Of a stretch of DNA of 64,000 nt, positions 1 through 8,961 are shown piece after piece. The position numbers and the translations under genes were made by a program. The notes under the pieces were generated by a model. It was not told the origin of the DNA, made no database searches, and worked only from the letters and a program-made list of their open reading frames with translations. This DNA comes from Halieaceae bacterium (GTDB lineage Bacteria > Pseudomonadota > Gammaproteobacteria > Pseudomonadales > Halieaceae): assembly GCA_902520195.1 (NCBI GenBank), contig CABYND010000001.1, forward strand, positions 62,001 to 126,000, given 5' to 3'. The number at the start of each line of letters is the position of its first letter. Position 1 is the stretch's first letter.

Positions 1-302
1 TGAAATCGCGCGATGTGGTGCACATGCAACTGCGCCACCTGATTACCAAGCGCAGCAATGTTGAGTTTGTCGGAGGCAAAGTGTGCTTTCATCGCCGCGC
101 CCAGCCGCATCGATTCCTGCCACAGCTGCGCCTGATCAGCCTCGCTGAGCTGAAAAGGTTCGGTGACGTCGCTGCGCCGGGGTACCAGAATCAGCCAGGG
201 GTAGCGGGCGTCGTTCATCAGCAACACCTGACTGAGTGGCGTCTCCCCCACTAAAAAGGTATCGGCCGCCAACCGCGGGTCGAGCTGGAATGGGTCAGAC
301 AC
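1..302 (-). CDS. HIT family (histidine triad) protein, 3' end cut by window edge
   Basis: HIT proteins are small nucleotide hydrolases or transferases. Reading the minus strand from a GTG at 302 gives a protein starting MSDPFQLDPRLAADT, then a YPWLILVPRR stretch, and near the window edge QLHVHHIARF, which carries the histidine-triad HxHxx signature. This marks the catalytic end of the domain. About 100 residues are visible and the last part lies beyond position 1. The GTG start is chosen because an in-frame stop lies at 339-341 and family members begin with a similar short lead. The gene lies 36 bp after the preceding gene on the same strand, so it is probably the last gene of that run. Family assignment is firm; the substrate is unknown. 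Confidence 0.85.
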   Translation of the reverse strand, partial: MSDPFQLDPRLAADTFLVGETPLSQVLLMNDARYPWLILVPRRSDVTEPFQLSEADQAQLWQESMRLGAAMKAHFASDKLNIAALGNQVAQLHVHHIARF

Positions 303-338
303 TCGCAGGCACCAAAGCGCGCCGGAGTGGCACAGTCC

Positions 339-1700
339 TCATGGGCTGTCCCCTTGCAAGGGAGGCGCCGCTACCCGGCCGCGCGAAATCCAGCGGCTGG
401 CCACCGCCGAGAAGCGCGCAAGCTGCAGGATCACCGCGGCATCAAGCTCCGCGATGGCGGGCTCGCCCTGCTCATCGGCAACCCGCTGCACGATAGATCG
501 CTCAAAGCCTGAACCCGTCCACTCAAAGTCGGGGTCGCTGACAAAGCGAGATGGCACATTGCGCTCGATGGCCGCGTCGAACTCGGCCGCCGCCTCGACT
601 GAATCAGCCGTCAATGCCATGACAAAGGACTCGTATTCGACGGCGGTTGCATCCGGGTTATCGGATATTGCTTTCAACAGCGGCGCTGACCACTGCCGGG
701 CTTCTAATGCGCGGGTCAGCCGCTGGTATTGGTAAGACTCGATCACGCCGTGTCGGTTGGAGACCAATTGCACCAGCTCTCCTGTTTTGCCCTGCACCAC
801 CGACCACAATGCGTCGACGGTATCGACGCCGGGTAGCGGGATCGCATGATAGGGCTGGGTGAGATCACCAACGTAGTGCAGACCCCAGCCGAGAAAGCGC
901 CAGCCCCAATAGTCGTGTCCAGTGCTAAACGCAAGCTCGGCCAACTCACCGAACAATGCGATGCGCCACAGGGGGTAAGTCCGCAGCAGCGAGGGCTGTG
1001 CCGTCCGTGTCAGCCAGTCCAGATGGTAAAACCCCATGTGAAAGGGGGCTTGAGAGCTGTACTCAAGGTTGGGGTTCCCAAAGGGTTGGATACCAAAGCC
1101 GTAGCGCTGACCGAAGTCGGTGCCGTTATCCGCAAAGAGCCCGATGTCCATCCCGAAGTCAGGCTCGTCGTTGGCACTGGCAATCACCTCCGCGATCGAT
1201 ACGGGTTCGCCCGGTGCCAACGCCCAGTAACGCGCCGCCAGCTGCGAGGTACCCCCTCCCAAAAAACTCAGCTCGTACCAGGCCAGCGGCGGCTGCTCCG
1301 GCTGGGCACGCTCGGGGGAAAGATCCACGTAAAGGCGATACGGCAGCATCGGGTTGACCCTGATCGCCGCAAAAAAGCGCTCAGTAGTGGGCGCGTGATC
1401 CGTCCCCCAGCGCAATTCTTCCGGGGTCGGCGGGTAGTGCTCGATGGTGGCGACAGACCACGACTCGACCGCTTCTAAGGTCTCGGTGATACCCGTTTGC
1501 TGAGCGGCCAAAAAGGCGCCGAGCGGCTCGGCCGCTACGGTCTGGTGAATCAGCTCAGGCTGACTCCTGAGCAAGGGCCAGACGAAACTCGCGTGGTCGG
1601 ACCAGGCCCGGACGGGCGACACCAGCGCGACGGCCAGCAACGCCGCGGCCATCGCCTGATTCATGGCGGTGCGCACCAGTGGAATGAGCATCCTGTTCAT
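339..1700 (-). CDS. Secreted S1/P1-nuclease / phospholipase C-fold protein
   Basis: 453 residues with an N-terminal signal peptide (hydrophobic AAALLAVALVSPVRA). The mature protein would start close to AWSDHASFVWP, which fits this fold, where the mature N-terminal Trp often ligates zinc. Around residue 270 the motif HYVGDLTQPYH matches the HxxGDxxQPxH zinc-binding signature of the S1/P1 nuclease and zinc-dependent phospholipase C superfamily. It probably hydrolyses phosphoesters outside the cytoplasm; the sequence does not decide between nucleic acid and phospholipid. It follows the glucosylglycerate genes by 46 bp on the same strand and precedes the HIT gene, so cotranscription is possible although the function looks unrelated. 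Confidence 0.7.
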   Translation of the reverse strand: MNRMLIPLVRTAMNQAMAAALLAVALVSPVRAWSDHASFVWPLLRSQPELIHQTVAAEPLGAFLAAQQTGITETLEAVESWSVATIEHYPPTPEELRWGTDHAPTTERFFAAIRVNPMLPYRLYVDLSPERAQPEQPPLAWYELSFLGGGTSQLAARYWALAPGEPVSIAEVIASANDEPDFGMDIGLFADNGTDFGQRYGFGIQPFGNPNLEYSSQAPFHMGFYHLDWLTRTAQPSLLRTYPLWRIALFGELAELAFSTGHDYWGWRFLGWGLHYVGDLTQPYHAIPLPGVDTVDALWSVVQGKTGELVQLVSNRHGVIESYQYQRLTRALEARQWSAPLLKAISDNPDATAVEYESFVMALTADSVEAAAEFDAAIERNVPSRFVSDPDFEWTGSGFERSIVQRVADEQGEPAIAELDAAVILQLARFSAVASRWISRGRVAAPPLQGDSP

Positions 1701-1746
1701 GGGAACAGGCTGACACGGTTAGCGTGAGCGTTTCAAGCGGTGGATG

Positions 1747-3483
1747 TCAGGCGTTGGTTATCCAAAGCGTTTGGTAGGGAGCCAGGGTCCACTCGGGTAA
1801 TCCCTCCTCGACGGGCGCCCCGGAGATGAGCTCCCGCCAACGGTGATTGACCACGAGGTTCAGGCGGCTCAACGGCAGGATCTGCTCTTCATGGGTGAGA
1901 TTGTGCACGCAGAAAAGGCTCTGGCACCGATCGAGTGACTGTCGCCAGAACCCGAATAGTTCATCACCCAAGTGCAGGGTGAATTGGGTCGCGTTGGGAT
2001 GAAATGCCGGCTGCGCCTTGCGCAGGGCAATGAGGTGCTTCAGCGCCTCAAAGACGGCGTGGTGACCCGACGCGTTGCAATCGAGCGCGCTAGACAGCGC
2101 GCCCAGCTCCCACTGGTGCCGGTTGATCGACCGGTTATGGCTGGTGTGGGCCAGACGCTTCAGGTCATTACGGGTACCGAGCAAGGAGTGAATATAAAAA
2201 GCGGGCACACCCTCGAGCCCCAGCATGATGGCGTGCGCGCATAGGAAGCGCTCGAGCCCCCACTGGTCCTTGCCACGGGTGGTGCCCTGGAGCGCGTCTC
2301 GCAGCGCAATGTTGATCTCATAGGGTTTGGCTTCACTGCCGGCTGCCTGCCGCCACGAGACACGACCCCCGAACTGCTCCATGGTGGCCAAAAGCTCATC
2401 GACCTCAGCCTTCTCCAGCAGGCCCTCTACCGGGCGCAGCCCGATGCCATCATGGGAGGCAATAAAGTTAAAGTAGATGGTGCCGTCCTGTGCCGGCGGC
2501 ATGCTCATCATCCAGGTCGACAGGTAGCGACTGGTGCCTGTGACCAACGCGTGCACCAGAAGCGGCGGCAGGGAGAAGTTGTAAATGCCGTGCGCCTCAT
2601 TGGCATTGCCAAAGTAGGACAGGTTCTCGCGGTTGGGCACGTTGGTCTCGGTGATAACGATCGCATCGGGCTGAGCGCACTCGATGATCAGGCGAAACAG
2701 TCTGATCAGCTCGTGCGTCTGGGGCAGGTTCATGCAGGTGGTGCCGCTCTCTTTCCACAGAAACGCCACGGCATCGAGCCTGAACACCCGTACGCCGGCG
2801 TCGAGTAACTCGCGAATGATGCTGACGAACTCCACGACCACCGCGGGGTTGGCGAAATTAAAGTCGACCTGATCGGGACTGAAGGTGCACCAGACGGCGC
2901 GCTCGCCCTGCTGGGTTGCCACAACGTTCAGGAGCGGCGTAGTCCGGGGCCTGACCACGTGGCTGGTATCGAAGGTCTCGTCCGGTGCAAAAAAGTAATC
3001 GTCGCCGGGGGCCTCACCCTTACGAAAGTTCTCAAACCAGGCCGAACGACTCGAGCAGTGGTTGAGCACGAGGTCTGCCATCAGACGATAGTCGACGCCC
3101 AAGCGGGTGATATCCGACCAGTTGCCGAGCGCCTCGTTGACACTCGAGTAATCGAGCACAGCAAAGCCATCATCCGAAGTCCAGGGGTGGAAGGGCAGCA
3201 CGTGCACCCAGCTCACGAGTGCGCCCAATCGTTGTGTCAAAAAGCCATGGAGGGTCTTGAGGGGCGCCTCCTCACCGTTGAGTAGTGAGTCGCCATAGGT
3301 GATCACCGCCACATCGGTCTCGTCCCACAGGTTGCGATGCGCCGGCGGCGGCGACTGCGTTGCACTAAGCTGCGCAGCGTCAAGTAACCGGTCAACCCAA
3401 CCGTCTAGCGCGCCGTCTGACACCGCATCGCAGTAGACCGCGGCGAGGTGCTCCCGCAGCCGCTGGGATAGCGTGGTGATCAT
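1747..3483 (-). CDS. GH13_18 sucrose-phosphorylase-like enzyme, probable glucosylglycerate phosphorylase
   Basis: 578-residue GH13 alpha-amylase-family enzyme of the sucrose phosphorylase subgroup. The catalytic set is visible: nucleophile Asp237 in FRLDAVAF, acid/base Glu279 in ITETN and transition-state Asp345 in ASHDGIGLRP. Subfamily GH13_18 includes sucrose, glucosylglycerol and glucosylglycerate phosphorylases. The neighbours make glucosylglycerate and phosphorylate glycerate, so the likely reaction is glucosylglycerate plus phosphate giving glucose 1-phosphate and D-glycerate. The start ATG overlaps the stop of the upstream synthase by 4 bp (ATGA at 3480-3483), implying translational coupling. 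Substrate is inferred from context; sucrose phosphorylase is the alternative. Confidence 0.8.
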   Translation of the reverse strand: MITTLSQRLREHLAAVYCDAVSDGALDGWVDRLLDAAQLSATQSPPPAHRNLWDETDVAVITYGDSLLNGEEAPLKTLHGFLTQRLGALVSWVHVLPFHPWTSDDGFAVLDYSSVNEALGNWSDITRLGVDYRLMADLVLNHCSSRSAWFENFRKGEAPGDDYFFAPDETFDTSHVVRPRTTPLLNVVATQQGERAVWCTFSPDQVDFNFANPAVVVEFVSIIRELLDAGVRVFRLDAVAFLWKESGTTCMNLPQTHELIRLFRLIIECAQPDAIVITETNVPNRENLSYFGNANEAHGIYNFSLPPLLVHALVTGTSRYLSTWMMSMPPAQDGTIYFNFIASHDGIGLRPVEGLLEKAEVDELLATMEQFGGRVSWRQAAGSEAKPYEINIALRDALQGTTRGKDQWGLERFLCAHAIMLGLEGVPAFYIHSLLGTRNDLKRLAHTSHNRSINRHQWELGALSSALDCNASGHHAVFEALKHLIALRKAQPAFHPNATQFTLHLGDELFGFWRQSLDRCQSLFCVHNLTHEEQILPLSRLNLVVNHRWRELISGAPVEEGLPEWTLAPYQTLWITNA

Positions 3484-4733
3484 CCCCGGGCGACTTTTGG
3501 CAGCCCGGGCGCGGCAGAAAATTCCTCGTGATCGGCCTCTATCGCTGCGACCAGTTCGTCAAAGATGTCGGGCATGGCGCTGAACACCCGGTTCCAGGTG
3601 GGAATAAAGGGCACCTCGGAAGAGCGCTCCAAAAACTGCACGCCGGCCTCGAGAATGTTCTCGGCGAACAGCTCGATCGCCTCCTCTTCCCTGTGAATGT
3701 CAAAACTCAATCCATTCATGATCGCGTCGTTGCGATACGTCTCGATCAAATCGAGCGCCATCCGATAGTAGGTGGCTTTTAAGGTCCTGAACGTTTCCTG
3801 ATTGAACACCGTGCCCTGAATCGCCAGCTTGCGATATAGCGATCGTGCGATATCGAGTGACATGCGCGACAGGCCAGCGTTCTGATCACCCAGCGACAAA
3901 TCCTGGTGCTTGTGATCGTAGTTGTCGGCGATGTCGACCTGGCAAATCTGCTTATTGCTGTTGCTGCGGTAAACCTCCGAGACCACGCCGATCTCGAGAC
4001 CCCAGTCGGTGGGGATTCTCAGATCACCGAGTAGACGCTTTCGGAACGCAAACTCACCCGCAAGGATGTACCGGTAGCTGTCCAGATAATTGAGGTACGG
4101 CGACTCGCCGACGATGCGCTTTAGCGCGCGGATCATCGGCGTCACCAACAGCCTGCACACCCTGCCGTTGATTTTGTTTTCGGAAACCCGCGGGTAATAG
4201 CCCTTGCAGAACTCATAACCAAAGAGCGGATGGGCCACCGGATAAATAAGCCGCGCCAGCAAGCTGCGGTCGTAGGTCAGGATGTCGCAGTCATGCAGCG
4301 CAATCGCCTCCGCCCGGCCGGTGGCCAATGCATAGCCCATGCAGTACCAAACGTTTCGGCCCTTGCCAAGTTCTTGTGGCGCGAGACCCGCCTCCTGCAG
4401 CCGCGCGTCAAGGGCTCTTAAGCGGGGGCCGTCGTTCCACAGTACGCGATGGTGCTGGGGCAGATCGGCAAAGAAGCTGAGCGCGTGCTGATACTCATCC
4501 TGGGTCGCCCGATCGAGGCCAATCACAATCTGCGAGAGATACGGAACCGATTTCAGCTCCTGAATGATGGCGGGCAGCGCGGGTGTCTCAATCTCCGAGT
4601 ACAGCGAAGGCAGTATCAAGCCCAGAGGGCGTCGCTCACTGAACTGCAGCAGGTCCTGCTCCAACTCTGCGGTGGAGCGCTCCCCCAGGTTATGCAGCGT
4701 TGTGATCGTGCCGTTTTGATAAAAGTCGGCCAC
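3480..4733 (-). CDS. gpgS: Glucosyl-3-phosphoglycerate synthase-type glycosyltransferase
   Basis: About 417 residues from the GTG start. This GT-A-fold glycosyltransferase would transfer glucose from an NDP-glucose to 3-phosphoglycerate, the first step of glucosylglycerate synthesis. The motif ALHDCDI contains the metal-binding DxD (about residues 148-150), followed by a LARLIYPV stretch typical of this group. A longer reading from an ATG at 4760 is open, but the GTG at 4733 follows a very strong GGAGGAGGA ribosome site and gives the expected N-terminus VADFYQNGTITTLHN. It overlaps the phosphatase gene by 44 bp and the phosphorylase by 4 bp. A mannosyl donor or acceptor cannot be excluded from sequence alone. 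Confidence 0.8.
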   Translation of the reverse strand: MADFYQNGTITTLHNLGERSTAELEQDLLQFSERRPLGLILPSLYSEIETPALPAIIQELKSVPYLSQIVIGLDRATQDEYQHALSFFADLPQHHRVLWNDGPRLRALDARLQEAGLAPQELGKGRNVWYCMGYALATGRAEAIALHDCDILTYDRSLLARLIYPVAHPLFGYEFCKGYYPRVSENKINGRVCRLLVTPMIRALKRIVGESPYLNYLDSYRYILAGEFAFRKRLLGDLRIPTDWGLEIGVVSEVYRSNSNKQICQVDIADNYDHKHQDLSLGDQNAGLSRMSLDIARSLYRKLAIQGTVFNQETFRTLKATYYRMALDLIETYRNDAIMNGLSFDIHREEEAIELFAENILEAGVQFLERSSEVPFIPTWNRVFSAMPDIFDELVAAIEADHEEFSAAPGLPKVARG

Positions 4734-5568
4734 GGTCCTCCTCCTCTTCCACTCGCTCAATTAGCGCTTCGATTCCTTCGGCCCAACCTGCAGGACCCTC
4801 GGCGTCGCTGATCACCAGTCCACCCTGACGGCGCACAGTCGGCGGCTCGTTCACGGGGGATCTCACCAACAGCGCGAGATCGGTCACTTCAAGCATTTCC
4901 ACATCGTTCTCAGCGTCGCCCGCCGAAAGGCTGATCGCGCCATCGAACCCGGGTCGCTCTCTGCAGATTTTGTGATGCAGCCAGCTGACTGCCTCCGCCT
5001 TACCACCGGAGGCCAGCACATGAACAAAGCGGCCGCCCTGCAGGCACCGCATGTTCAGAGTCTCGACCTGCTCGGCAAATGTTTTGCGATCCGCGGGGGT
5101 ACCTAACCAGATCAGCGTCTCGCAATACTGGCGTTGCTTTGCCCGCGCCGCGCCGTCAAGATCGAGGCCCGTCACCGCAGCAACTTGCTTGTCGGACAGG
5201 TCACAGAGCGACTGGTAACGGTTGCCCCACTCGATGCTCAAAATAGCCAGCTGGCGGCGGATCATGCTGCGAGAGGGACCAAAGCTGTGGCACCAGGCAT
5301 CGGCGTCACTGGCTGAACCCGCGGGGCGCTCGAGACCCCAATCTTGCGGCACCCAGATCGCTGCGCCGTTCTCGACGATCATGGGGCCATCGATGCCCAT
5401 GGCCTGCATCAGCCTCATCGTCTCTGCGCGGGTTTTGCTCGTGCAGGGAATGATCGGGATGCCGCGATCCTTGAGTGCTTTGATGGTTTCCAGCGCCTCA
5501 TCGAAAGCGTAGGTGTGATGGTCCAACAAGGTGCCATCGAGGTCGGTATAGATCACTGCACTGCTCAT
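4690..5568 (-). CDS. Glucosyl/mannosyl-3-phosphoglycerate phosphatase (HAD-IIB)
   Basis: 292-residue HAD phosphatase of the mannosyl-3-phosphoglycerate phosphatase type. It should remove phosphate from glucosyl-3-phosphoglycerate to release glucosylglycerate. Motif I is YTDLDGTLL with nucleophile Asp9 and acid/base Asp11. Motif IV is SAGDAENDVEML. The region between them fits a C2 cap. The ATG at 5568 is preferred over an upstream one at 5625 because it sits behind GGAGGAC, overlaps the kinase stop by 4 bp (ATGA) and gives the short MSSAVIYTDLDG N-terminus typical of the family. Second gene of the four-gene operon. Confidence 0.85.
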   Translation of the reverse strand: MSSAVIYTDLDGTLLDHHTYAFDEALETIKALKDRGIPIIPCTSKTRAETMRLMQAMGIDGPMIVENGAAIWVPQDWGLERPAGSASDADAWCHSFGPSRSMIRRQLAILSIEWGNRYQSLCDLSDKQVAAVTGLDLDGAARAKQRQYCETLIWLGTPADRKTFAEQVETLNMRCLQGGRFVHVLASGGKAEAVSWLHHKICRERPGFDGAISLSAGDAENDVEMLEVTDLALLVRSPVNEPPTVRRQGGLVISDAEGPAGWAEGIEALIERVEEEEDRGRLLSKRHDHNAA

Positions 5569-6503
5569 GCCGCGTCCTCCATCAACCACAAGCGCTCGAC
5601 AGAGCGATCGGTCGCCAGCTCCCACACGATGTCAGCTCGATCGGGGAGCGTCTTCAACCCATGCTCGGTCAAGCGCTGGTAGTGCAGGATGAAGTCCGCC
5701 AGCTCCGAGCGACTCATGGTGGGGTCGGGCTTGTCAGGGTGATCCTGCTGAAACTGCTGGGATAAACATTGCTCCTGCTGCCAGCGCCAATCGAATACCG
5801 CATCAAAGCTGGGCGCCTGCAGCAACAGCAGCGCATCCAGCTTGCCAAACAGATCCGCATACTTAGTAGCGAGCTGCCGGTTGACCTCGCCTCGCCACAC
5901 CCGTGATGGATCCTGTTCAGCCTCCATCGGGTTAATGGGCGCCTCCAGCTCACTCTCCTGTTGCGGCGAGAGGCCAACGCACCATCCTTCAAGGAAAATC
6001 AGCTCCACAGGCGCACTCACTTGGCGCCAATGCACCATTTCGGTGCGATCATCGAGCGCTTTGTCAAATGCCGGCACGGACACCGCGCCCCCGGGCGGGG
6101 GTTGGCGCAGCGCGGCAATCGTCTCATTCAACAGCACCAGATCATGGGTGCCCGGCACCCCTCGGGTAGCAAACAGCGGGTGAATCGACTGCGCCAACGC
6201 GACTCTCGTGGCCTTAGTGAGGTAAAAATCATCCAAGGAAAGCACTACTGTCGAGATGCCATGGAACTCGCGCATCACCTTGACCATGAGCGCCACCAGC
6301 GTGCTTTTACCAGAGCCCTGACAGCCGCTAAACCCCACTAGTAGCGGGGTTTCAGCGGTCTTCGCGCGTTGCGCCAGACTCCGGGTAACGCCGGCATACC
6401 ACCTCATAAAATGAAAGGCGACGCTGTCGGGCAAAAGCGCCTCTTGAACAAATCTCGCCAGCACTGCTTGCAGTGCCGCATGGGTGTTTTGTTCATCATC
6501 CAT
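5565..6503 (-). CDS. D-glycerate 3-kinase (GLYK-type P-loop kinase)
   Basis: 312-residue P-loop kinase with Walker A GCQGSGKS at residues 60-67 and the VLSLDDFYLT motif characteristic of the plant/yeast-type D-glycerate 3-kinase family (related to PRK/uridine kinase folds). It phosphorylates D-glycerate with ATP to 3-phosphoglycerate. It is the promoter-proximal gene of the operon. Its product is the acceptor used by the synthase two genes downstream, and its substrate is the expected product of the phosphorylase. The start ATG at 6503 directly follows the 269-bp divergent intergenic region. Family call is strong. Confidence 0.85.
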   Translation of the reverse strand: MDDEQNTHAALQAVLARFVQEALLPDSVAFHFMRWYAGVTRSLAQRAKTAETPLLVGFSGCQGSGKSTLVALMVKVMREFHGISTVVLSLDDFYLTKATRVALAQSIHPLFATRGVPGTHDLVLLNETIAALRQPPPGGAVSVPAFDKALDDRTEMVHWRQVSAPVELIFLEGWCVGLSPQQESELEAPINPMEAEQDPSRVWRGEVNRQLATKYADLFGKLDALLLLQAPSFDAVFDWRWQQEQCLSQQFQQDHPDKPDPTMSRSELADFILHYQRLTEHGLKTLPDRADIVWELATDRSVERLWLMEDAA

Positions 6504-6561
6504 AATGTTTTCCGTCCACTTTGTTAACTCAGTGTTCCTCGTGTCACGCCATCCATCCTGA

Positions 6562-6589
6562 TAGCGCGCCCCCTTTTATTTGCGCGCTA
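6562..6589. repeat. 8-bp inverted repeat in the divergent region upstream of the glucosylglycerate operon
   Basis: TAGCGCGC at 6562-6569 is mirrored by GCGCGCTA at 6582-6589 with a 12-base T-rich spacer. It lies 59 bp upstream of the glycerate kinase start and about 184 bp upstream of the patatin-like gene. It could be an operator or a 5' UTR hairpin. The remainder of 6504-6772 shows no coding potential I can support. Confidence 0.4.
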
Positions 6590-6772
6590 GTTGCAACACA
6601 GCCCGCGAGGACACAGCGAATTTGTCCCGCCGCATCGCGTCCCAGGTGTTAACGATGCAAGCACCGTGCCTATTTTGACCAAAAACGGGCAAACGACCTT
6701 AATTCGTTAGACTGAAGTGGACAAAACACCAACAATCGTGTGTCGAGTGCGGTATGGCAGAGGTCAGGAACC

Positions 6773-7834
6773 ATGCAAAGCGCCCTTTCCGTATTCATGG
6801 GCAGTGAGGCCGCCAAAACCATCTGCGAGCAGGGTTGGCAGGCAGCCCACTTCAGCACGCTGATTGGCGCCTCGGGCGGCCCAAAGTGGCTCATCCTCTC
6901 AGAGCTGGACAAGGTGCTGGGTCGAGCCCTGCTGCTGGAGCGAGGCGAACCGATGACGTTGTTGGGGTCCTCGATCGGCACCTGGCGCCTCGCCTGCCTG
7001 AGCCTCAATGATCCCGGCGCAGCGATTTCACGACTGCAACAGGCCTACCTCTACCAGGAATACAGCTGCGCGAAGCCTTCGCCCATTGAGGTCAGCGAAG
7101 TCGCAGAGCAGATGCTGCGGGAAGCGCTTGGGCCAGTGGGTGCGCGCCAGATTAGTAACCACGCGACCTTACGCATTGCGATCGTCACCGCACGCGCCAA
7201 GGGCGTTGCGCGAGGAGAGAGCGGCTGGAAACTGGGTGTGGGCATGGCGACTGCGACCGTCAGCAACGCTGTGAGTCGCAAAGGACTGGGGTTGTTGTTC
7301 GATCGCGTCGCGTTTTGTCATGGCGAGCTCAACGCGCTGCCGTTTGCCGACGGCTTCAATACTCAGCTCATAGCCATTAACGAGCTGAATTTAATCCCGG
7401 CGCTCAAAGCGAGCGGCGCCATCCCCTTTTTGATGCAGTGCGAACCTACCATCCCCGGCGCCTCCGGCGGGCCTTTCTGGGACGGGGGCATCATTGATTA
7501 CCACTTCACGCTGAAAGCCAATCAAACACCGGGGTTGGTGCTGTACCCCCACTTTCGCGACCGACTGACACCGGGCTGGTTCGACAAAATGCTCCACTGG
7601 CGAACCCCCCAGCGATCAGTGATCGACCAGCTCGTGCTGATGTGCCCGAGCGACGCGTTTCTCGCGCAACTGCCACATGGCAAGATTCCTAACCGCGACG
7701 ACTTTCGGGTGATGTCACCCCAGGGCCGGGTCGCGTATTGGGAGACCTGTGTTCGTGAGAGCGAGCGACTGGCGGAGGCTTTTCACAACCTGATCAGCGG
7801 TGACGACCCCCTCCGGGGCGTGACCGTGCTCTGA
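6773..7834 (+). CDS. Patatin-like phospholipase
   Basis: 353-residue patatin-family acyl hydrolase. The oxyanion-hole segment GASGGPKW (residues 32-39) is followed by the nucleophile elbow GSSIG (Ser67, a GxSxG match). The catalytic Asp of the Ser-Asp dyad is probably in WDGGIIDYH near residue 240. It has no signal peptide, so a cytoplasmic or membrane-associated lipase or acyl hydrolase is likely. An upstream in-frame start at 6740 exists; the ATG at 6773 gives the more compact N-terminus. It is transcribed away from the glucosylglycerate operon. Substrate unknown. Confidence 0.8.
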   Translation: MQSALSVFMGSEAAKTICEQGWQAAHFSTLIGASGGPKWLILSELDKVLGRALLLERGEPMTLLGSSIGTWRLACLSLNDPGAAISRLQQAYLYQEYSCAKPSPIEVSEVAEQMLREALGPVGARQISNHATLRIAIVTARAKGVARGESGWKLGVGMATATVSNAVSRKGLGLLFDRVAFCHGELNALPFADGFNTQLIAINELNLIPALKASGAIPFLMQCEPTIPGASGGPFWDGGIIDYHFTLKANQTPGLVLYPHFRDRLTPGWFDKMLHWRTPQRSVIDQLVLMCPSDAFLAQLPHGKIPNRDDFRVMSPQGRVAYWETCVRESERLAEAFHNLISGDDPLRGVTVL

Positions 7835-7844
7835 CGTCGGTCGC

Positions 7845-8927
7845 CTAGGTCGAGCTGATCAACTCACTGATTGCCGCACTCAACTCGCGGTGACGAGACT
7901 CCTGCAGGAAGTGACCGCCGCGCGGAAACATCTGATGTGGCAGCCCCGTTGTGCCGGGCACACGCCCGATAAAGCTTCTCTCCGCCCCGCGTGTCACCGG
8001 GTCGTCCTCAGTAAACAGGCAAAGAAACGGCTTGTCGAACTGCAGGAAAAACTCCCAGGCCTTTTTTTGCGCCTCAAGCGAAGGATCGGTGGGCAACGTC
8101 GGTACCTGGCTGGGCATGGCGCGCGGACCCATTTTGTAGGAGGCATCGGGGAATGGCGCCTCATAGGCGCGACCCAATGGCGTGATGGGACGCAGGGCGG
8201 TTCCCAGATGCTGATTCAGTAGCACGCGCGGCGCGACCTTCCAGGCTGCAGGCCGATTGATCATCATCTCCATCAGAAAGCCAGCAGGTATATCTACCGT
8301 GTTCCAACAGAATTTTTGCCAGTGAGCGAAACCCATAGGGAAAGCGTCTGGCTCATCAACTACACTCCCCAGACGCGATAAGGCGAAGGCCATATCGCGG
8401 AAGCTCAGCCGCTGCCCGTCCTGCCGGAAAGCCATGACCTTGTCGATAATGTCTTGCTCAAGGTCGGCGGTTAAAGGTAGCCCGGTGTTACCGACTACGA
8501 CCCGGGCAAAGCGATCGGGGTGGTCGACCACCATCCGCAGACCAATCAAGCCACCCCAGTCCTGACCAAAAAAGGTGACGTCGCCGAAATCGTTGGCCTC
8601 CAGCCAGCGGCCCATCCAATCGACCTGCCGCTGGTAGCTGTAATCCTCGCGCGCCGCGGGCTTGTCTGATTTCCCATACCCCGGCAGATCCGGGGCGATC
8701 ACCCGCAATCCCGATGTAGTGAGTAGCGGCGCCATCTTGCGATAGAGGTAGCTCCAACTCGGCTGCCCGTGCAGGCACAGCACGATCGGCGCCGCGCGAT
8801 CGCCCTCATCAATATGATGGATCCTGAGGCTGCCACCTTCACCCGAGTCGATCTCGGTGTAATGGGGCTCAAAGGGATAGTCCGGTAAATGTTGAAAGTG
8901 GTTATCGGGGGTTCGAAGCATTTCCAT
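7845..8927 (-). CDS. Haloalkane-dehalogenase-like alpha/beta hydrolase (HLD subfamily I type)
   Basis: 360-residue alpha/beta hydrolase. HGQPSWSYLYR provides the oxyanion region, and FGQDWGG carries nucleophile Asp123 followed by the halide-binding Trp124, both hallmarks of haloalkane dehalogenases. Downstream are the family-typical YEAPFPDASYK segment, a TEDDPVTRG acid region and GGHFLQES with the catalytic His. Family members of subfamily I usually have about 300 residues; the extra length is mainly in the cap and N-terminal regions. Expected reaction: hydrolytic dehalogenation to an alcohol, or epoxide/ester hydrolysis in a relative. It is divergent from the DUF1330 gene, with a perfect palindrome between them. 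Confidence 0.75.
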   Translation of the reverse strand: MEMLRTPDNHFQHLPDYPFEPHYTEIDSGEGGSLRIHHIDEGDRAAPIVLCLHGQPSWSYLYRKMAPLLTTSGLRVIAPDLPGYGKSDKPAAREDYSYQRQVDWMGRWLEANDFGDVTFFGQDWGGLIGLRMVVDHPDRFARVVVGNTGLPLTADLEQDIIDKVMAFRQDGQRLSFRDMAFALSRLGSVVDEPDAFPMGFAHWQKFCWNTVDIPAGFLMEMMINRPAAWKVAPRVLLNQHLGTALRPITPLGRAYEAPFPDASYKMGPRAMPSQVPTLPTDPSLEAQKKAWEFFLQFDKPFLCLFTEDDPVTRGAERSFIGRVPGTTGLPHQMFPRGGHFLQESRHRELSAAISELISST

Positions 8928-8961
8928 TGTGTCGCGCCATCTAGGCTCACCGCTTAAGTTA

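Noticed and set aside
846-1478. Long plus-strand open frame opposite the phospholipase-like gene
   Set aside because: It is a shadow frame of the minus-strand secreted protein; its translation is Arg/Gln/Gly-rich with no domain pattern.
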